Source: JBAXTE01 sp037130365
GTDB taxonomy: Bacteria; Bacteroidota; Bacteroidia; Bacteroidales; WCHB1-69
Length of the DNA: 64,000 bases
Reading direction: 5' to 3'
Assembly: GCA_037130365.1 (NCBI GenBank)
Contig: JBAXTE010000004.1
Location: 62,001 to 126,000 of the forward strand
Of the stretch, positions 18,247 to 28,203 are shown piece by piece. The position numbers were made by a program, and so were the translations under genes. Below the pieces are notes generated by a model. It ran no database searches and had not been told where the DNA came from. It was given only the letters and a program-made list of their open reading frames with translations. The number at the start of each line of letters is the position of its first letter. Positions within the stretch are counted from its first letter, which is position 1.

Positions 18247-19152
18247 ATGAGAAAACGATTAATATTGCTGATTTTTGTTATTGTTTGTTTTAGTCAACAT
18301 GCATTTAGTCAAGAATTTATATGCCAGGTTTCAATAAATACATCTAAGGTTCAGGCTTCTGATAAACATAAGTATGAAACATTACAAAAAGCATTATACG
18401 AGTTTGTAAATAATAGAAAATGGACCAATTATCAATACAAAAATGAAGAACGAATTGAGTGTAGTATTCTTTTTACATTGGATGATCCTGGAACTTCTGA
18501 TGAATTAAAAGGAACTTGTAATTTGCAATTGCGTCGTCCTGTTTATAAAACTGCATACAACACTGTGCTTTTTAATTATATAGACAAAGATATTCAGTTT
18601 ACATATACAGAAAATGAACCATTAGATTTTGTAGAAAATACGTTTATTAGCAATCTAACCTCAATGGTGTCTTTTTATTTAAACATATTTTTGGCTCTTG
18701 ATGCAGATGCATATTCGATGAAAGGCGGTGGTGAGTTTTTAACCAAAGCAAATGCAATTGTAAATACTTGCCAGAACAGAGCAGAAAAAGGTTGGAAAGC
18801 ATTTGAAAGTCAACGTAATCGTTTTTGGTTGGTTGAAAATATTCAAAATGGTGCATATTCAAAAGTTCGTGAATTTTGGTATAAATATCATCGTCTGGGA
18901 CTTGATGTTATGTCAGATAATCTCGAAGGAGGTCGACAGGCTATCACCGAAAGTCTTGAATTATTGCAAATGTTAAATCGCGAAAAGCCAGGTTTATTTA
19001 TTATTTCAATTATTGTGCAAGCAAAATCTGACGAAATTATCAATATTTACTCAAAAGCAAGCCCTCAAGATAAATCCAAAGTAACTGGTATAATGAGGGA
19101 GTTAGACCCTGCAAATGCTTCAAAATATCAAGTAATTATGACTAGTAAATAG
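18247..19152 (+). CDS. DUF4835 family exported protein
   Basis: A 301-residue protein with a signal peptide (about 1-21, ending AFSQ), placing it in the periplasm or outer membrane. It matches my memory of DUF4835, a Bacteroidota family almost always found between coaBC and recN. Visible features are a beta-rich N-terminal half (FICQVSIN, ERIECSILFTL), YSMKGGGEFLTKAN in the middle and a helical C-terminal half. No catalytic motif is apparent and the function is unknown. Confidence 0.8.
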   Translation: MRKRLILLIFVIVCFSQHAFSQEFICQVSINTSKVQASDKHKYETLQKALYEFVNNRKWTNYQYKNEERIECSILFTLDDPGTSDELKGTCNLQLRRPVYKTAYNTVLFNYIDKDIQFTYTENEPLDFVENTFISNLTSMVSFYLNIFLALDADAYSMKGGGEFLTKANAIVNTCQNRAEKGWKAFESQRNRFWLVENIQNGAYSKVREFWYKYHRLGLDVMSDNLEGGRQAITESLELLQMLNREKPGLFIISIIVQAKSDEIINIYSKASPQDKSKVTGIMRELDPANASKYQVIMTSK

Positions 19153-19161
19153 GAGAGCGTA

Positions 19162-20817
19162 ATGATTTCCCAAATTAGTATTGAAAATTATGCATTAATT
19201 CGGAAACTGGAAATTTCATTTTCAAGTGGGTTTAATGTTATAACAGGAGAAACTGGTGCTGGAAAATCGATTATCGTTGGAGCTATGTCTATGTTGCTTG
19301 GTCAAAGAGCTGATTTATCTGTGTTGTCTGATCCAACAAAAAAATGTGTCGTTGAAGGTGTTTTTAATATTTCTGAACTCAATTTAGAATCCCTTTTTAA
19401 AGAATACGACCTCGATTATGACTCTACCTTAATTATTCGTCGTGAGATAACTCCTCAAGCAAAATCTAGAGCTTTTATAAATGATACTCCCGTAACATTA
19501 ATTGTTCTTAAAATATTTGCTGAACGGCTTATTGATGTCCATTCTCAGCATCATAGTTTGCTTTTAAATGAAAGTGAGTTTCAACTTAATTTAGTGGATC
19601 AATTTGCATCAAATCACAAAATACTTCAAGCATATTCATCCCTATTTCAACAGTATATTGCTTTGAAAAGTAGTTTAAATCTATTGTTAGAAACAGAAAA
19701 AAAAGCTGCGACAGATAAAGATTACTATTCATTTCTTTTTGCTGAAATAGAAGATGTTAATCCAAAAATAAAAGAGATTGAATCCCTAGAAGCTGAGCTT
19801 AAGCTATTATCTAACGGGGAGCTAATTAAAAACGCGCTGTATCGAACTCATTCAATCATTATCGAACATGATTTTGCAATAGTAAACCAGTTGAGTGAAA
19901 TTAAGACTTTAATGGCTTCAACGCAATTGTTGCACCTACCTTCCGCTGAGCTTAGAGCTAGAATTGAAAGTTGCAATATCGAATTAAAAGATATAGCCAA
20001 TGAAGCAATTACAATTGCTGACGATACTCGAATTGATCCCGAACGTGTTGATTTTGTGACTCAGCGACTCGATCAGCTAAATAAATTGCTTTTAAAACAT
20101 AGAGTGTCTTCGGCTGAAGAGTTGATTGAATTACGGAATCAATTTGATGAAAAACTTAATTCTATTTTGGTACTTGATTCAGAAATTGAAGCTCAAACAA
20201 AGCAGTTAAAAGCAATTGAAAATGAATTAACTATTACATCCAAAGAATTAACCATATCGCGATCAAAACATCTCAAGCCAATGGCAACTGAGATTAAAAG
20301 TGTGCTGATGCAATTGGGAATGCCAGATGCAGAGTTGGTAATTAATATTTCTTCAAAAAACTCATTTACTAAAAATGGATGTGATGATGTAGAAATCTTG
20401 TTTTCGGCAAATAAAGGACAACAACCTCGTGAAATTGTGAAGATTGCATCGGGTGGTGAAATATCGAGGCTGATGTTAGCCGTAAAATCGTTGATTCATT
20501 CAAGAAATCTTATTCCAATTGCTATCTTTGATGAGATTGATACTGGCGTTTCGGGCGATATTGCAGCAAAAGTGGCAAATATTTTACGCAAAATGTCCCA
20601 AAATATGCAAATTTTGGCAATTACTCATCTTCCTCAAATTGCAGCAAAGGCGGAATCTCATTTTTGGGTGTATAAGAAAGTTCAAGATGATAATACACTA
20701 TCAAACATTAAACAACTCACCCATGTAGAGCGTGTTGATGAAATTGCTAAGATGATTAGTGGCGAATCTGTTTCGAAGGCAGCAATTGAAACTGCTGAAG
20801 ATTTACTTAGAAATTAA
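19162..20817 (+). CDS. recN: DNA repair protein RecN
   Basis: RecN is an SMC-like ATPase acting early in double-strand break repair. The 551-residue protein has Walker A GETGAGKS at 29-36 and a Q-loop region DVHSQHHSLLL. A long helical coiled-coil centre spans about 155-380. The C-terminal ATPase lobe has the signature KIASGGEISRLMLA, Walker B PIAIFDEIDTGVSG and the switch His in ITHLPQIAAKA. A GGAGAG sequence 5-10 bases before the ATG is a reasonable ribosome binding site. It is the last gene of the bamD operon and converges on the T9SS cargo gene. Confidence 0.95.
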   Translation: MISQISIENYALIRKLEISFSSGFNVITGETGAGKSIIVGAMSMLLGQRADLSVLSDPTKKCVVEGVFNISELNLESLFKEYDLDYDSTLIIRREITPQAKSRAFINDTPVTLIVLKIFAERLIDVHSQHHSLLLNESEFQLNLVDQFASNHKILQAYSSLFQQYIALKSSLNLLLETEKKAATDKDYYSFLFAEIEDVNPKIKEIESLEAELKLLSNGELIKNALYRTHSIIIEHDFAIVNQLSEIKTLMASTQLLHLPSAELRARIESCNIELKDIANEAITIADDTRIDPERVDFVTQRLDQLNKLLLKHRVSSAEELIELRNQFDEKLNSILVLDSEIEAQTKQLKAIENELTITSKELTISRSKHLKPMATEIKSVLMQLGMPDAELVINISSKNSFTKNGCDDVEILFSANKGQQPREIVKIASGGEISRLMLAVKSLIHSRNLIPIAIFDEIDTGVSGDIAAKVANILRKMSQNMQILAITHLPQIAAKAESHFWVYKKVQDDNTLSNIKQLTHVERVDEIAKMISGESVSKAAIETAEDLLRN

Positions 20818-20826
20818 GATTCAAAA

Positions 20827-22290
20827 CTACTGTTTAATAATCTTTTTTGTGTAAACCCCTTTATCGGTTGAGATTTTTAATAACAACAGTTGTGAAGGAA
20901 CTTTCGCAATATCTATCGTATAATTTTCGCTTTCATTTCCTTTGAAAAATCCAATTTTTTGTCCACGAATATCAAAAAGTTCAATGAATTTAATTCTATT
21001 ACTTTCTGCACAGGATATTGTGATATTATCTATTGTAGGATTTGGGTAACAACTAATGTTTGATGCTATTGAAGATTCATCCTCCACGTTAAGTTCATGT
21101 ATTGGATTATTATTTAAGATCAATGATTGTGAGGTTTTAATCAATAATATATTGCTGTTGAAATTGCCAAAAAATGTACTCGTACCACAAACTACAAATC
21201 CTGTGTCACTTGGAGAATATTTAATTGATGAAGAAATATCGTCTTTAATTTCTCCCCAAGAAGTTGACCATAAGAAATACCCAGTGAAGTTTACTTTGAA
21301 AAATAAGATATCAGAACTTCCAGAACCAAAACTATTTGTATTTCCAGTGATGTAAAAATCACCAAGTTCGGTTCTTGCTATCGATAAAAACTCATCATCC
21401 TTAGCATATACTGTTCCTGTAAAAATCTCATGGCGTATATAATTTCCACTCACATCTACGGTGTATATGAAAGCATCTTTCATAGATGTTGAGCTATATT
21501 TTTCAGAACTACCACAAATGAGAATTATGTTGTAAATTCCTAATTCTATATCGTTGCCAACACTTTTGCCTAAGTCTGCAGATAAATTTTTGTTCCAATT
21601 TAAAATCATGTTGGTATTTGCAGATGCAATAAAAGCCGAAGGAAAAAGCGAATCTGGGGCTTGGTACTTACCAGTAAATAATAGTTCTGTATCACCTCGA
21701 ATGGTTAAGCTATTTATTGATGCTTCTCCATCAATTCCGTAATAATAGGTGTCAAGACTATCGCCTGAGAGATTGAATTTTGAAATTGTTCCCCACGAAA
21801 ATCCGTTAGAAGTTGAATAGGTTTGTCCAACAACATATATCAAAGTGTCGAAACCAGTAATATCATTTGCAAAATCCCAAGAGCTTCCTCCAAAATGAAT
21901 CGCTCTAATTAAAGTGAGCGAAGTGTCGTAAATGCTTAAAAAACAGTCATAATCATTGGTAAGGGTATTGTTTGTACTTCCACAAACATAGAGTTTATCG
22001 TGTGTTTTGTAAAACTTGGTGGCAGATGTAATTTCTGTTGATGGCTGGTAATTTTGTTTTTGAATAATTCCAGCGGTATCCGTGCGAATCAACATTGGAG
22101 CTGAATTTCCGTTATTATACCCCGTATTTCCTAGAATATAATAACCATTACTATCAATAATGACATCTTTGCCATAATTGAAATCAAAATGCCCATAAGT
22201 CTTTGAAAAAATCTGTTGACAATATCCATTCATATTCAATCCAACGGAGTACAATATGATAAATGTGATGATATACTTGGTTCTTTTCAT
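20827..22290 (-). CDS. Secreted protein with T9SS type A sorting domain
   Basis: A 487-residue exported protein. A signal peptide (about 1-24, ending GYCQ) is followed by repeated blade-like segments (patterns such as GG-S-S-W-D-F-A-N-D and TGNTNSFGSGSSDILFFK) of the kind found in Bacteroidota beta-propeller-like surface proteins. The C-terminal 75 residues, from SCYPNPTIDNITIS to the basic end KKIIKQ, form a type A T9SS sorting domain. The protein is therefore expected to cross the outer membrane and be anchored or released. No enzymatic residues are recognised. Confidence 0.85.
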   Translation of the reverse strand: MKRTKYIITFIILYSVGLNMNGYCQQIFSKTYGHFDFNYGKDVIIDSNGYYILGNTGYNNGNSAPMLIRTDTAGIIQKQNYQPSTEITSATKFYKTHDKLYVCGSTNNTLTNDYDCFLSIYDTSLTLIRAIHFGGSSWDFANDITGFDTLIYVVGQTYSTSNGFSWGTISKFNLSGDSLDTYYYGIDGEASINSLTIRGDTELLFTGKYQAPDSLFPSAFIASANTNMILNWNKNLSADLGKSVGNDIELGIYNIILICGSSEKYSSTSMKDAFIYTVDVSGNYIRHEIFTGTVYAKDDEFLSIARTELGDFYITGNTNSFGSGSSDILFFKVNFTGYFLWSTSWGEIKDDISSSIKYSPSDTGFVVCGTSTFFGNFNSNILLIKTSQSLILNNNPIHELNVEDESSIASNISCYPNPTIDNITISCAESNRIKFIELFDIRGQKIGFFKGNESENYTIDIAKVPSQLLLLKISTDKGVYTKKIIKQ

Positions 22291-22326
22291 AGAAATTTGT
22301 GATTGCAGAAATGAATAAATATGAAA

Positions 22327-23154
22327 TTACAGAATGGCTTTGCGGATTTTAGTAAGACGGAGAAGTAAATTTTCCATTAAATCTAATTGAAGCATATTCG
22401 CTCCATCGGAAAGAGCTTTATTTGGGGTAGGATGAGTTTCGATAAATAGTCCATCAAATCCAGTTGCAATACCAGCGGAAGCAATTGTAGTAATTAAATC
22501 TGGACGACCTCCAGTAACTCCGCTTTGCTGATTTGGTAGTTGTAAAGAGTGCGTAACATCAAGAATTACAGGACATTGGTTTTTTTGCATTTCAATTACG
22601 CCACGATAATCTATCACCAAATCTTGATACCCAAATGTAGTTCCTCTTTCGGTAATCATCACTTTTTGATTTCCTTTTGCACGAACTTTCTCTACTGCAA
22701 ACTTCATTGATTCTGGCGACAAAAACTGCCCTTTTTTGATATTTACGTATAATCCTGTCTCAGCAGCAGCTTCTAACAAATCAGTTTGACGGCATAAAAA
22801 TGCGGGAATCTGAAGTGCATCGACATACATTGCGGCAAGTGATGCTTCTTGGGCAGTGTGAATGTCCGTGATTGTTGGTAGACTTAATTTTCTGCCAACT
22901 TCTGCAATAAGTTCTAGCGCTTGTTCGTCGCCAATTCCGGTAAAGGAACTATTGCTAGAACGATTGGCTTTGCGATAAGACGCTTTAAAAATTAATGGAA
23001 TTTCTAGCTTTTCACAAATTGCTTTTAAATGTGTAGCAATTGCTAAAGGCATTTCTTTGTTTTCAATCACGCAAGGACCCGCAATAAGGAAAAAGTTATT
23101 ACTATTGTAGTTGCTTATTTTTGGAACTGGATGTATAGAAAAAAATGATTTCAT
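22327..23154 (-). CDS. kdsA: 3-deoxy-8-phosphooctulonate synthase (KdsA)
   Basis: KdsA condenses phosphoenolpyruvate with D-arabinose-5-phosphate to Kdo-8-phosphate, the first committed step to the Kdo of lipopolysaccharide. The 275-residue TIM barrel has IAGPCVIEN, FKASYRKANRSS, TDIHTAQEA, IPAFLCRQTDLLEA, NIKKGQFLSP, TERGTTFGYQ and DVTHSLQLPN. The Cys of GPCVIE sits where metal-dependent KdsA enzymes carry a metal ligand and the E. coli-type enzymes have Asn, so this is probably the metal-dependent class (inference from remembered alignments). waaA at 45.2 kb uses the product pathway. Confidence 0.94.
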   Translation of the reverse strand: MKSFFSIHPVPKISNYNSNNFFLIAGPCVIENKEMPLAIATHLKAICEKLEIPLIFKASYRKANRSSNSSFTGIGDEQALELIAEVGRKLSLPTITDIHTAQEASLAAMYVDALQIPAFLCRQTDLLEAAAETGLYVNIKKGQFLSPESMKFAVEKVRAKGNQKVMITERGTTFGYQDLVIDYRGVIEMQKNQCPVILDVTHSLQLPNQQSGVTGGRPDLITTIASAGIATGFDGLFIETHPTPNKALSDGANMLQLDLMENLLLRLTKIRKAIL

Positions 23155-23165
23155 GCTTTTTGGTG

Positions 23166-24404
23166 TTAAAATTTATAACCAATTACAAAACTTCCTCCAA
23201 TGGTGTGAGAAGTGATTTGTAATGAATGAATGTCTGTTTTTATTATCATGTTTTTTATGTTTCGAAAGATGATTTCAAGTCCAATATCAAAAGGGCTGTA
23301 TCCATTCGAATATATGTACGGAGCAATATCTGTAGGGAAGAAGGGTAGCGTGTAAATTGGTTTTAATTGGTATCCAATGTTCTGATTTGTATATACTTGT
23401 TTCCAAATAGAACCCATGAGCGAAAACTGTTTAAAGATAATTATTTTACCAGCTAAAGAAATCGTAAATGGCGTTTTAGTTTGATATGAACTAGTTTTTT
23501 TTGGATATCGTATCGAATTTAAAGTGCTGTCTATCGTATTGTTAAATAGGTTATTGTCAATATTTGTGATGTCATTAATTCCAATTCCAGAATATAAAAG
23601 TGATATGTTTTTTTGAGCTGAAAAGGAGTTGGAATTCCAAGTGATTAATCCTAAATTTTCGATTGAACAGCTTAATGCATATTTTTTATTCTTTATAAAT
23701 TCGTAGAAAAAAGAGGTGGTAAACCCATTTCCTTTTAAAAATTTATTAGTTGATGTATCTGAAAATGCAATATTATAATTTCCATTAAGACCAATCGAAG
23801 ATCCGTCATTTGCGAAGGATAATTGTCCAGAGTTTATGTGAGTAGAAAAATTTGAGAATCCAAATGCGTAACCTAAAGAAAATCCAAAGGAGTGTTTTTG
23901 AAACTCATTCTCGTATTTTTTTAAAAAACCTATTGAAATTGTAGAGTAGTTTAGCATATCTAAATTCACTTGATTTAAAGGGACACTCTCGCCCAAAAAA
24001 GCAGTATTTCCATTGAGGATCAGATCTGCCATTTCTTTGTTTAATTTAGAATCGTTAAATGAGTTTTGTTGATACGCAAGGGTTAAAAATAGATTTTTAC
24101 TAAATGTCTTCGAAAGATTAGTAGCAAATGTAAAGCGGGCATTTCCACTGATTCCAAGTGTATTGTCAGTTGAAAGATTTGAAATACATTTTTGTTTCAT
24201 CGTTTGAGAAATTTGACCACCAAAAAGGAATTTCTTCATAAGGTCTGTTTGAATTGTATTTGAAGAAATATCGCCAGTGGCGTCAAAAAAAACAAAGTTT
24301 TCTTTGGTCGTAGAATCCGTTGAAAATTTATTCAACTCACTGAAGTTTTGTCCCATTAATAACCAAGGGGAAAATAGAAAAATGTATGAGAGGATTTTTT
24401 TCAT
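23166..24404 (-). CDS. Exported outer-membrane beta-barrel-like protein (DUF5723-like)
   Basis: A 412-residue protein with a signal peptide (about 1-18, ending LLMGQ). The rest is strand-rich, with alternating hydrophobic residues and aromatic strand ends, and ends in the Phe-terminated strand GGSFVIGYKF, as in outer-membrane barrels. The general look recalls DUF5723 proteins of Bacteroidota, but I cannot confirm the family. Its start overlaps the stop of the upstream lipoprotein gene by one base, so the two are coupled. Confidence 0.6.
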   Translation of the reverse strand: MKKILSYIFLFSPWLLMGQNFSELNKFSTDSTTKENFVFFDATGDISSNTIQTDLMKKFLFGGQISQTMKQKCISNLSTDNTLGISGNARFTFATNLSKTFSKNLFLTLAYQQNSFNDSKLNKEMADLILNGNTAFLGESVPLNQVNLDMLNYSTISIGFLKKYENEFQKHSFGFSLGYAFGFSNFSTHINSGQLSFANDGSSIGLNGNYNIAFSDTSTNKFLKGNGFTTSFFYEFIKNKKYALSCSIENLGLITWNSNSFSAQKNISLLYSGIGINDITNIDNNLFNNTIDSTLNSIRYPKKTSSYQTKTPFTISLAGKIIIFKQFSLMGSIWKQVYTNQNIGYQLKPIYTLPFFPTDIAPYIYSNGYSPFDIGLEIIFRNIKNMIIKTDIHSLQITSHTIGGSFVIGYKF

Positions 24405-25981
24405 TAATAATTCAAATTTGTGTTAAAGCTTCCAATAATTTTCACCTGAATAGTTGCTCCTGAATTAATATTTACATAGTTCGTGTTAGTGGTATTGAGT
24501 TCGGCTACCAGAAGTAGTTTTTTTGAAGCTAGAAAGCGCTTAAGAGTGGCTTCTGGTAGGGAAATTTTTATTGAACTAGAAATTGGTATCGGACTATGGC
24601 TTGTATTTTCATATCCAGCATTTACCAATTGATTGGGTGCTGTTATCTCATCAATTATTTGAAGATTATTATTTAAAGTATACAATTTGATTTTTACCGC
24701 AACAGGAAAACTATTTGATATTAACAACATTAGTGTGCCATTATTAATTGGGGATTCATTTTGATCTATGTTGTAATCGATTGTGTCTGAGAGGACGAGT
24801 GTATTCGCTTTAAATGATAATGGGATTTTTATTTTCAAATCAGCCTTAAGTCCATTTCCAGCGTAAACAAAATCGTTTCCACAAGAAATATTTCCCATCG
24901 GATTGGTTTGAATTGATGATTTGAAAATAAACTGATCGGGAAGGTTTTCAATGAGTGCTTTGATATTGGTGTTATTAAATTGAATTGTGGTTGATGTAGG
25001 ACGAACTGGATTTGTGCTTTGATTGGTTTGGGAAGCACGAGTAATATTATAAGATTTTCCAATAATATCACCACTCAAAGCAACTGATTGATGTGAACGC
25101 GTGTTATTTGAAATTAGCATTTGAGGAATTAATCGAATATCTGCACCTATGCTATTTGTGATGTTTAAGGCGACATCTACACTGCTTAAACCAAAAGTGC
25201 CACTGCTGATTCGTCGAAGAAAGTCTACGGTTGTAGTATCAGGCCCTGATGATTGTGTGTCATTTCCTAAATAACCTTTTACATATTTTAAATGTAATCC
25301 TTCAAAGCTTGTAAAAAACACAAATTGTTGTCCAGCAATTACTTGTGAAGTTCCATGATCTGGTGATGTAGTGATATTTAGAGAAGTTGCAAACCGATTA
25401 CAATTATCGAAACTCGGACCCCTCATATCAATAGAATAATCTCTAAGATCAATTTTTTTAGTATAAGCGTATGGGGATGACCCATTAGATGCTGGAATAA
25501 TTTCTTGAAGTAAAAAAGGAGTTCCGTACTGTTTTGCTGCTGGAATAGAATAAGTGACAACAAGAGGAACCATAAGTGGGTTAAAACAAGTGAATACTAG
25601 ATATCCATCGGTAATATCTACTTGTGTGATTTTAGCGGGTTCAAAAGCAAAGCTTTTAATATCATTATTTGATGCAATTGTTTGCCCTGCTGGAAGCGAA
25701 CCACTCCCAGAGGCGGTAAGCGAATATGAAGTAACAGTGTCAGGTAAGTCAATAATTGAGTCGATATTGTAATTCAAGAGCTGATTGTGGTATTCTATCC
25801 AAAGATGATTATTGGCATCAGTAGTTAATAAACTGTCAGCAATGATATTATTAATTGTAAGTGATGTTTGAATAATTGGGACAGTTAAATCCGCATCCCA
25901 AAGCGTTTTGTCTTTCTTGCAACTTGTTGCTATGATCAAGAAAACACCAAAGATTAAAATTGAATAATTATTGTTTTTCAT
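24404..25981 (-). CDS. Large lipoprotein of unknown function
   Basis: A 525-residue protein with a lipoprotein signal: hydrophobic segment, then ATSCKKDKTLWDADLTVPI with the lipobox Cys at about residue 21. The TSCKKD context is typical of Bacteroidota surface or periplasmic lipoproteins. The body is beta-rich and Ser/Thr/Asn-rich with no motif I recognise. The gene overlaps the following barrel-like gene by one base, and the pair may form a lipoprotein/barrel unit in the outer membrane (inference from context only). Confidence 0.6.
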   Translation of the reverse strand: MKNNNYSILIFGVFLIIATSCKKDKTLWDADLTVPIIQTSLTINNIIADSLLTTDANNHLWIEYHNQLLNYNIDSIIDLPDTVTSYSLTASGSGSLPAGQTIASNNDIKSFAFEPAKITQVDITDGYLVFTCFNPLMVPLVVTYSIPAAKQYGTPFLLQEIIPASNGSSPYAYTKKIDLRDYSIDMRGPSFDNCNRFATSLNITTSPDHGTSQVIAGQQFVFFTSFEGLHLKYVKGYLGNDTQSSGPDTTTVDFLRRISSGTFGLSSVDVALNITNSIGADIRLIPQMLISNNTRSHQSVALSGDIIGKSYNITRASQTNQSTNPVRPTSTTIQFNNTNIKALIENLPDQFIFKSSIQTNPMGNISCGNDFVYAGNGLKADLKIKIPLSFKANTLVLSDTIDYNIDQNESPINNGTLMLLISNSFPVAVKIKLYTLNNNLQIIDEITAPNQLVNAGYENTSHSPIPISSSIKISLPEATLKRFLASKKLLLVAELNTTNTNYVNINSGATIQVKIIGSFNTNLNY

Positions 25982-26506
25982 TAAAATGAGATTATATAAA
26001 AACTGTAGTGCAACGAAATTAATAAAAAAAATGATGTCTCATCTGATTTAAATTATAGACACATTTATTTTGATTATTTTTCTAAAAAAATTTATTTGAG
26101 AAAAATGTGAAAAAGATAGAAAATGGAATATTTTTTTATTGAATAATGAGCTCTAATAATAAATATTAACAAAACGTAAATCATAACAAAAAAATAACAA
26201 ATGATATTATTGTACGTGGATTTGTGATGTAGAAGTCGTCAATGTTAAGTAAATGTAAATCGATTTAATGCACTGAAAATAATGAAATAAAGTATCGAAA
26301 TTAGACGTAATTAACGAATTATTAGGCTGTAAATAGATTGATTCTAAATTGCAAATAAATGCTGAAAAAATAAATTTTATTAGAAAAATAAAATATTAAT
26401 CTCCTATATTTGTAGCCGAAATGGTTGTTTATGTAGCTGTTTAAAGAAATATAATCACAGTAAAGTATTCATTCAATTAATATTAACTTAATTAAATAAA
26501 GCAACA
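25982..26506. other. Long AT-rich intergenic region upstream of the hydrogenase operon
   Basis: These 525 bases separate the divergent lipoprotein gene from the hydrogenase operon and contain no protein-like frame. Only the TATATTTG box described separately stands out. I looked for a Rex-type palindrome (TTGTTAA with TTAACAA), expected for an NADH-linked operon, and did not find a convincing one. Confidence 0.5.
26405..26412 (+). promoter_or_regulatory. -7 promoter box (TATATTTG) for the hydrogenase operon
   Basis: TATATTTG matches TAnnTTTG exactly and lies about 95 bases before the first hydrogenase gene, in an otherwise featureless region. No TTG is found 19-22 bases upstream, which may mean a regulated promoter that needs an activator. 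Confidence 0.5.
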
Positions 26507-26980
26507 ATGGTAGAAGTAGAAAACTTGATTAAACGACTTGTGAATATTTACGGCAGAGAACGGGAAAGTTTGATGCCAGTATTGCAAGGTGTTATTGAGC
26601 AAGAGAGAACGCTCAGCGAAGATTCGATTAAAATTATTGCAAGAGAACTAGACTTGTCAGCAGCACAGGTGTATGGAACTGCAACATTTTATTCATTTTT
26701 GGATACAGAACCTCGTGGTGAGTTCGTTATTCGTGTTTGCAAGTCATTGACTTGTTCGATGAAAGGTAAAAATCAAATTGTTAAAGCTATTCAAGACACA
26801 TTGAAGATTAAATTGGGGGAAACTACAAAAGACAAAAAGTTTACTCTTCTTCAAGCAAATTGTTTAGGCTGGTGTCACAAGGCGCCTGCAATTTTGATTA
26901 ACGACGATGTTTATACGGAGTTAAACGAAGCAACAATGATTGAAATTTTGGATAGTTATTCAAAAAAAGGTACTTATTAA
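26507..26980 (+). CDS. hydC: NuoE-like [2Fe-2S] subunit of NADH-linked [FeFe]-hydrogenase (HydC/HndA type)
   Basis: A 157-residue thioredoxin-fold [2Fe-2S] protein. The helical N-terminus (YGRERESLMPVLQ, LDLSAAQVYGTATFYSF) is typical of NuoE. The cluster ligands are in CKSLTC and NCLGWCHKAP (C-x4-C ... C-x3-C). In trimeric hydrogenases this subunit passes electrons between the flavin subunit and HydA. It is 24 bases upstream of the NuoF-like gene and first in the operon. T. maritima HydC is similar in size, so nothing is missing here. Confidence 0.9.
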   Translation: MVEVENLIKRLVNIYGRERESLMPVLQGVIEQERTLSEDSIKIIARELDLSAAQVYGTATFYSFLDTEPRGEFVIRVCKSLTCSMKGKNQIVKAIQDTLKIKLGETTKDKKFTLLQANCLGWCHKAPAILINDDVYTELNEATMIEILDSYSKKGTY

Positions 26981-27004
26981 TAAAAAAACATAGGAGAGAA
27001 CGAA

Positions 27005-28183
27005 ATGTCAGATAAAACCTTAAAAAGAGTTGATTTTATTTTTCAGGAAGACGACTACCGCGAAATTATTGCTAGAACGTTTAAAAGAACTGATGATGAG
27101 ATTATCAATGAAATGATCGATTCTGGATTAAAAGGAAGAGGTGGTGCCGGATTTCTTACCGGTTTAAAATGGAAATTTGCTCGTGATGCGAAAGCAGATG
27201 AAAAATATATTGTATGTAATGCTGATGAAGGCGAACCAGGTACCTTCAAAGATCGTGAAATTATTGATAAGGTTTCGCTAAAAGTTCTTACGGGAATGGC
27301 TATTGCTGCTAGAGTTACGGGTGCACATAAAGGTTATATTTATCTACGTGGTGAATATAAATTTTTGGTTCCTAAACTTCGTCGTGACTTAAAAGAATTT
27401 CACGAAATTATGCGCGAAATGAAATACGATTTCGAAGTAGATGTATTTATGGGTGCTGGTGCTTATGTTTGTGGTGAAGAAACTGCTCTTCTTGAATCAA
27501 TGGAAGGAAAACGTGGTGAGCCAAGAAACAAACCTCCATTTCCTGTTATTTCTGGATATTTAGGTAAACCAACTGTTGTAAACAATGTAGAAACTTTGGC
27601 TTCTGCAGCTATTGTTTGTAAAATTGGTTCCGAAAAATACAAACAACTTGGAACAAAATCATCTCGTGGATCAAAACTTTTCTCAATTTCTGGTGATACC
27701 CCAATTCCTGGTATTTATGAACTAGAACTTGGTATGTCGTTACAAGAATTTGTTGATGCATTTGGCGATGGCGATACAAAAGCTGTTCAAGTAGGTGGTG
27801 CTTCAGGATTCTGCGTTCCACGAAAGAAATTTGCTGCTACAATTATTGGATACCAAGGAGATCTCGAAGGTGATTCTCTACCTACTGGTGGTTCAATGAT
27901 GATTTTTAATAGCTCACGTTCTATGTATAACTTGCTCCGTAATTATTTAGATTTCTTCGCAGAAGAATCATGCGGACAATGTACTCCTTGTCGTGTTGGT
28001 GTTCAACAACTTCTTCATGGTATCGAAGCAGTTAAAAAAGGCGACAAAAACTCGTCTTATCTTGACTACTTACTTAAATTAACCGAATCGATGAAGCTAA
28101 CTGCAAAATGTGGTTTAGGTCAGTCTGTTGCAAACTCTTTCTCGTCGATTGTAAATAACTTTAGAGAAGAGATGATTTATTAA
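27005..28183 (+). CDS. hydB: NuoF-like flavin subunit of [FeFe]-hydrogenase (HydB type, short form)
   Basis: This 392-residue subunit binds FMN and NAD(H). Motifs are GRGGAGFLTGLKW, CNADEGEPGTFKDRE, CGEETALLESMEGKRG, PPFPVISGYLGKPTVVNNVET and the [4Fe-4S] site C323-x2-C326-x2-C329 with C369. It starts almost directly at the flavin domain and ends right after the [4Fe-4S] helical domain. It thus lacks the N-terminal thioredoxin-like [2Fe-2S] domain and the C-terminal two-[4Fe-4S] ferredoxin domain known in the roughly 600-residue HydB of Thermotoga and Acetobacterium. AGGAGAG upstream of the ATG is a plausible ribosome binding site. Confidence 0.92.
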   Translation: MSDKTLKRVDFIFQEDDYREIIARTFKRTDDEIINEMIDSGLKGRGGAGFLTGLKWKFARDAKADEKYIVCNADEGEPGTFKDREIIDKVSLKVLTGMAIAARVTGAHKGYIYLRGEYKFLVPKLRRDLKEFHEIMREMKYDFEVDVFMGAGAYVCGEETALLESMEGKRGEPRNKPPFPVISGYLGKPTVVNNVETLASAAIVCKIGSEKYKQLGTKSSRGSKLFSISGDTPIPGIYELELGMSLQEFVDAFGDGDTKAVQVGGASGFCVPRKKFAATIIGYQGDLEGDSLPTGGSMMIFNSSRSMYNLLRNYLDFFAEESCGQCTPCRVGVQQLLHGIEAVKKGDKNSSYLDYLLKLTESMKLTAKCGLGQSVANSFSSIVNNFREEMIY

Positions 28184-28203
28184 TTCAAGATGTAAATAAT
28201 AAA

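Noticed and set aside
25982..26404. Rex-type operator upstream of the hydrogenase genes
   Set aside because: Individual AACAA words exist, but no paired TTGTTAA/TTAACAA palindrome was found.
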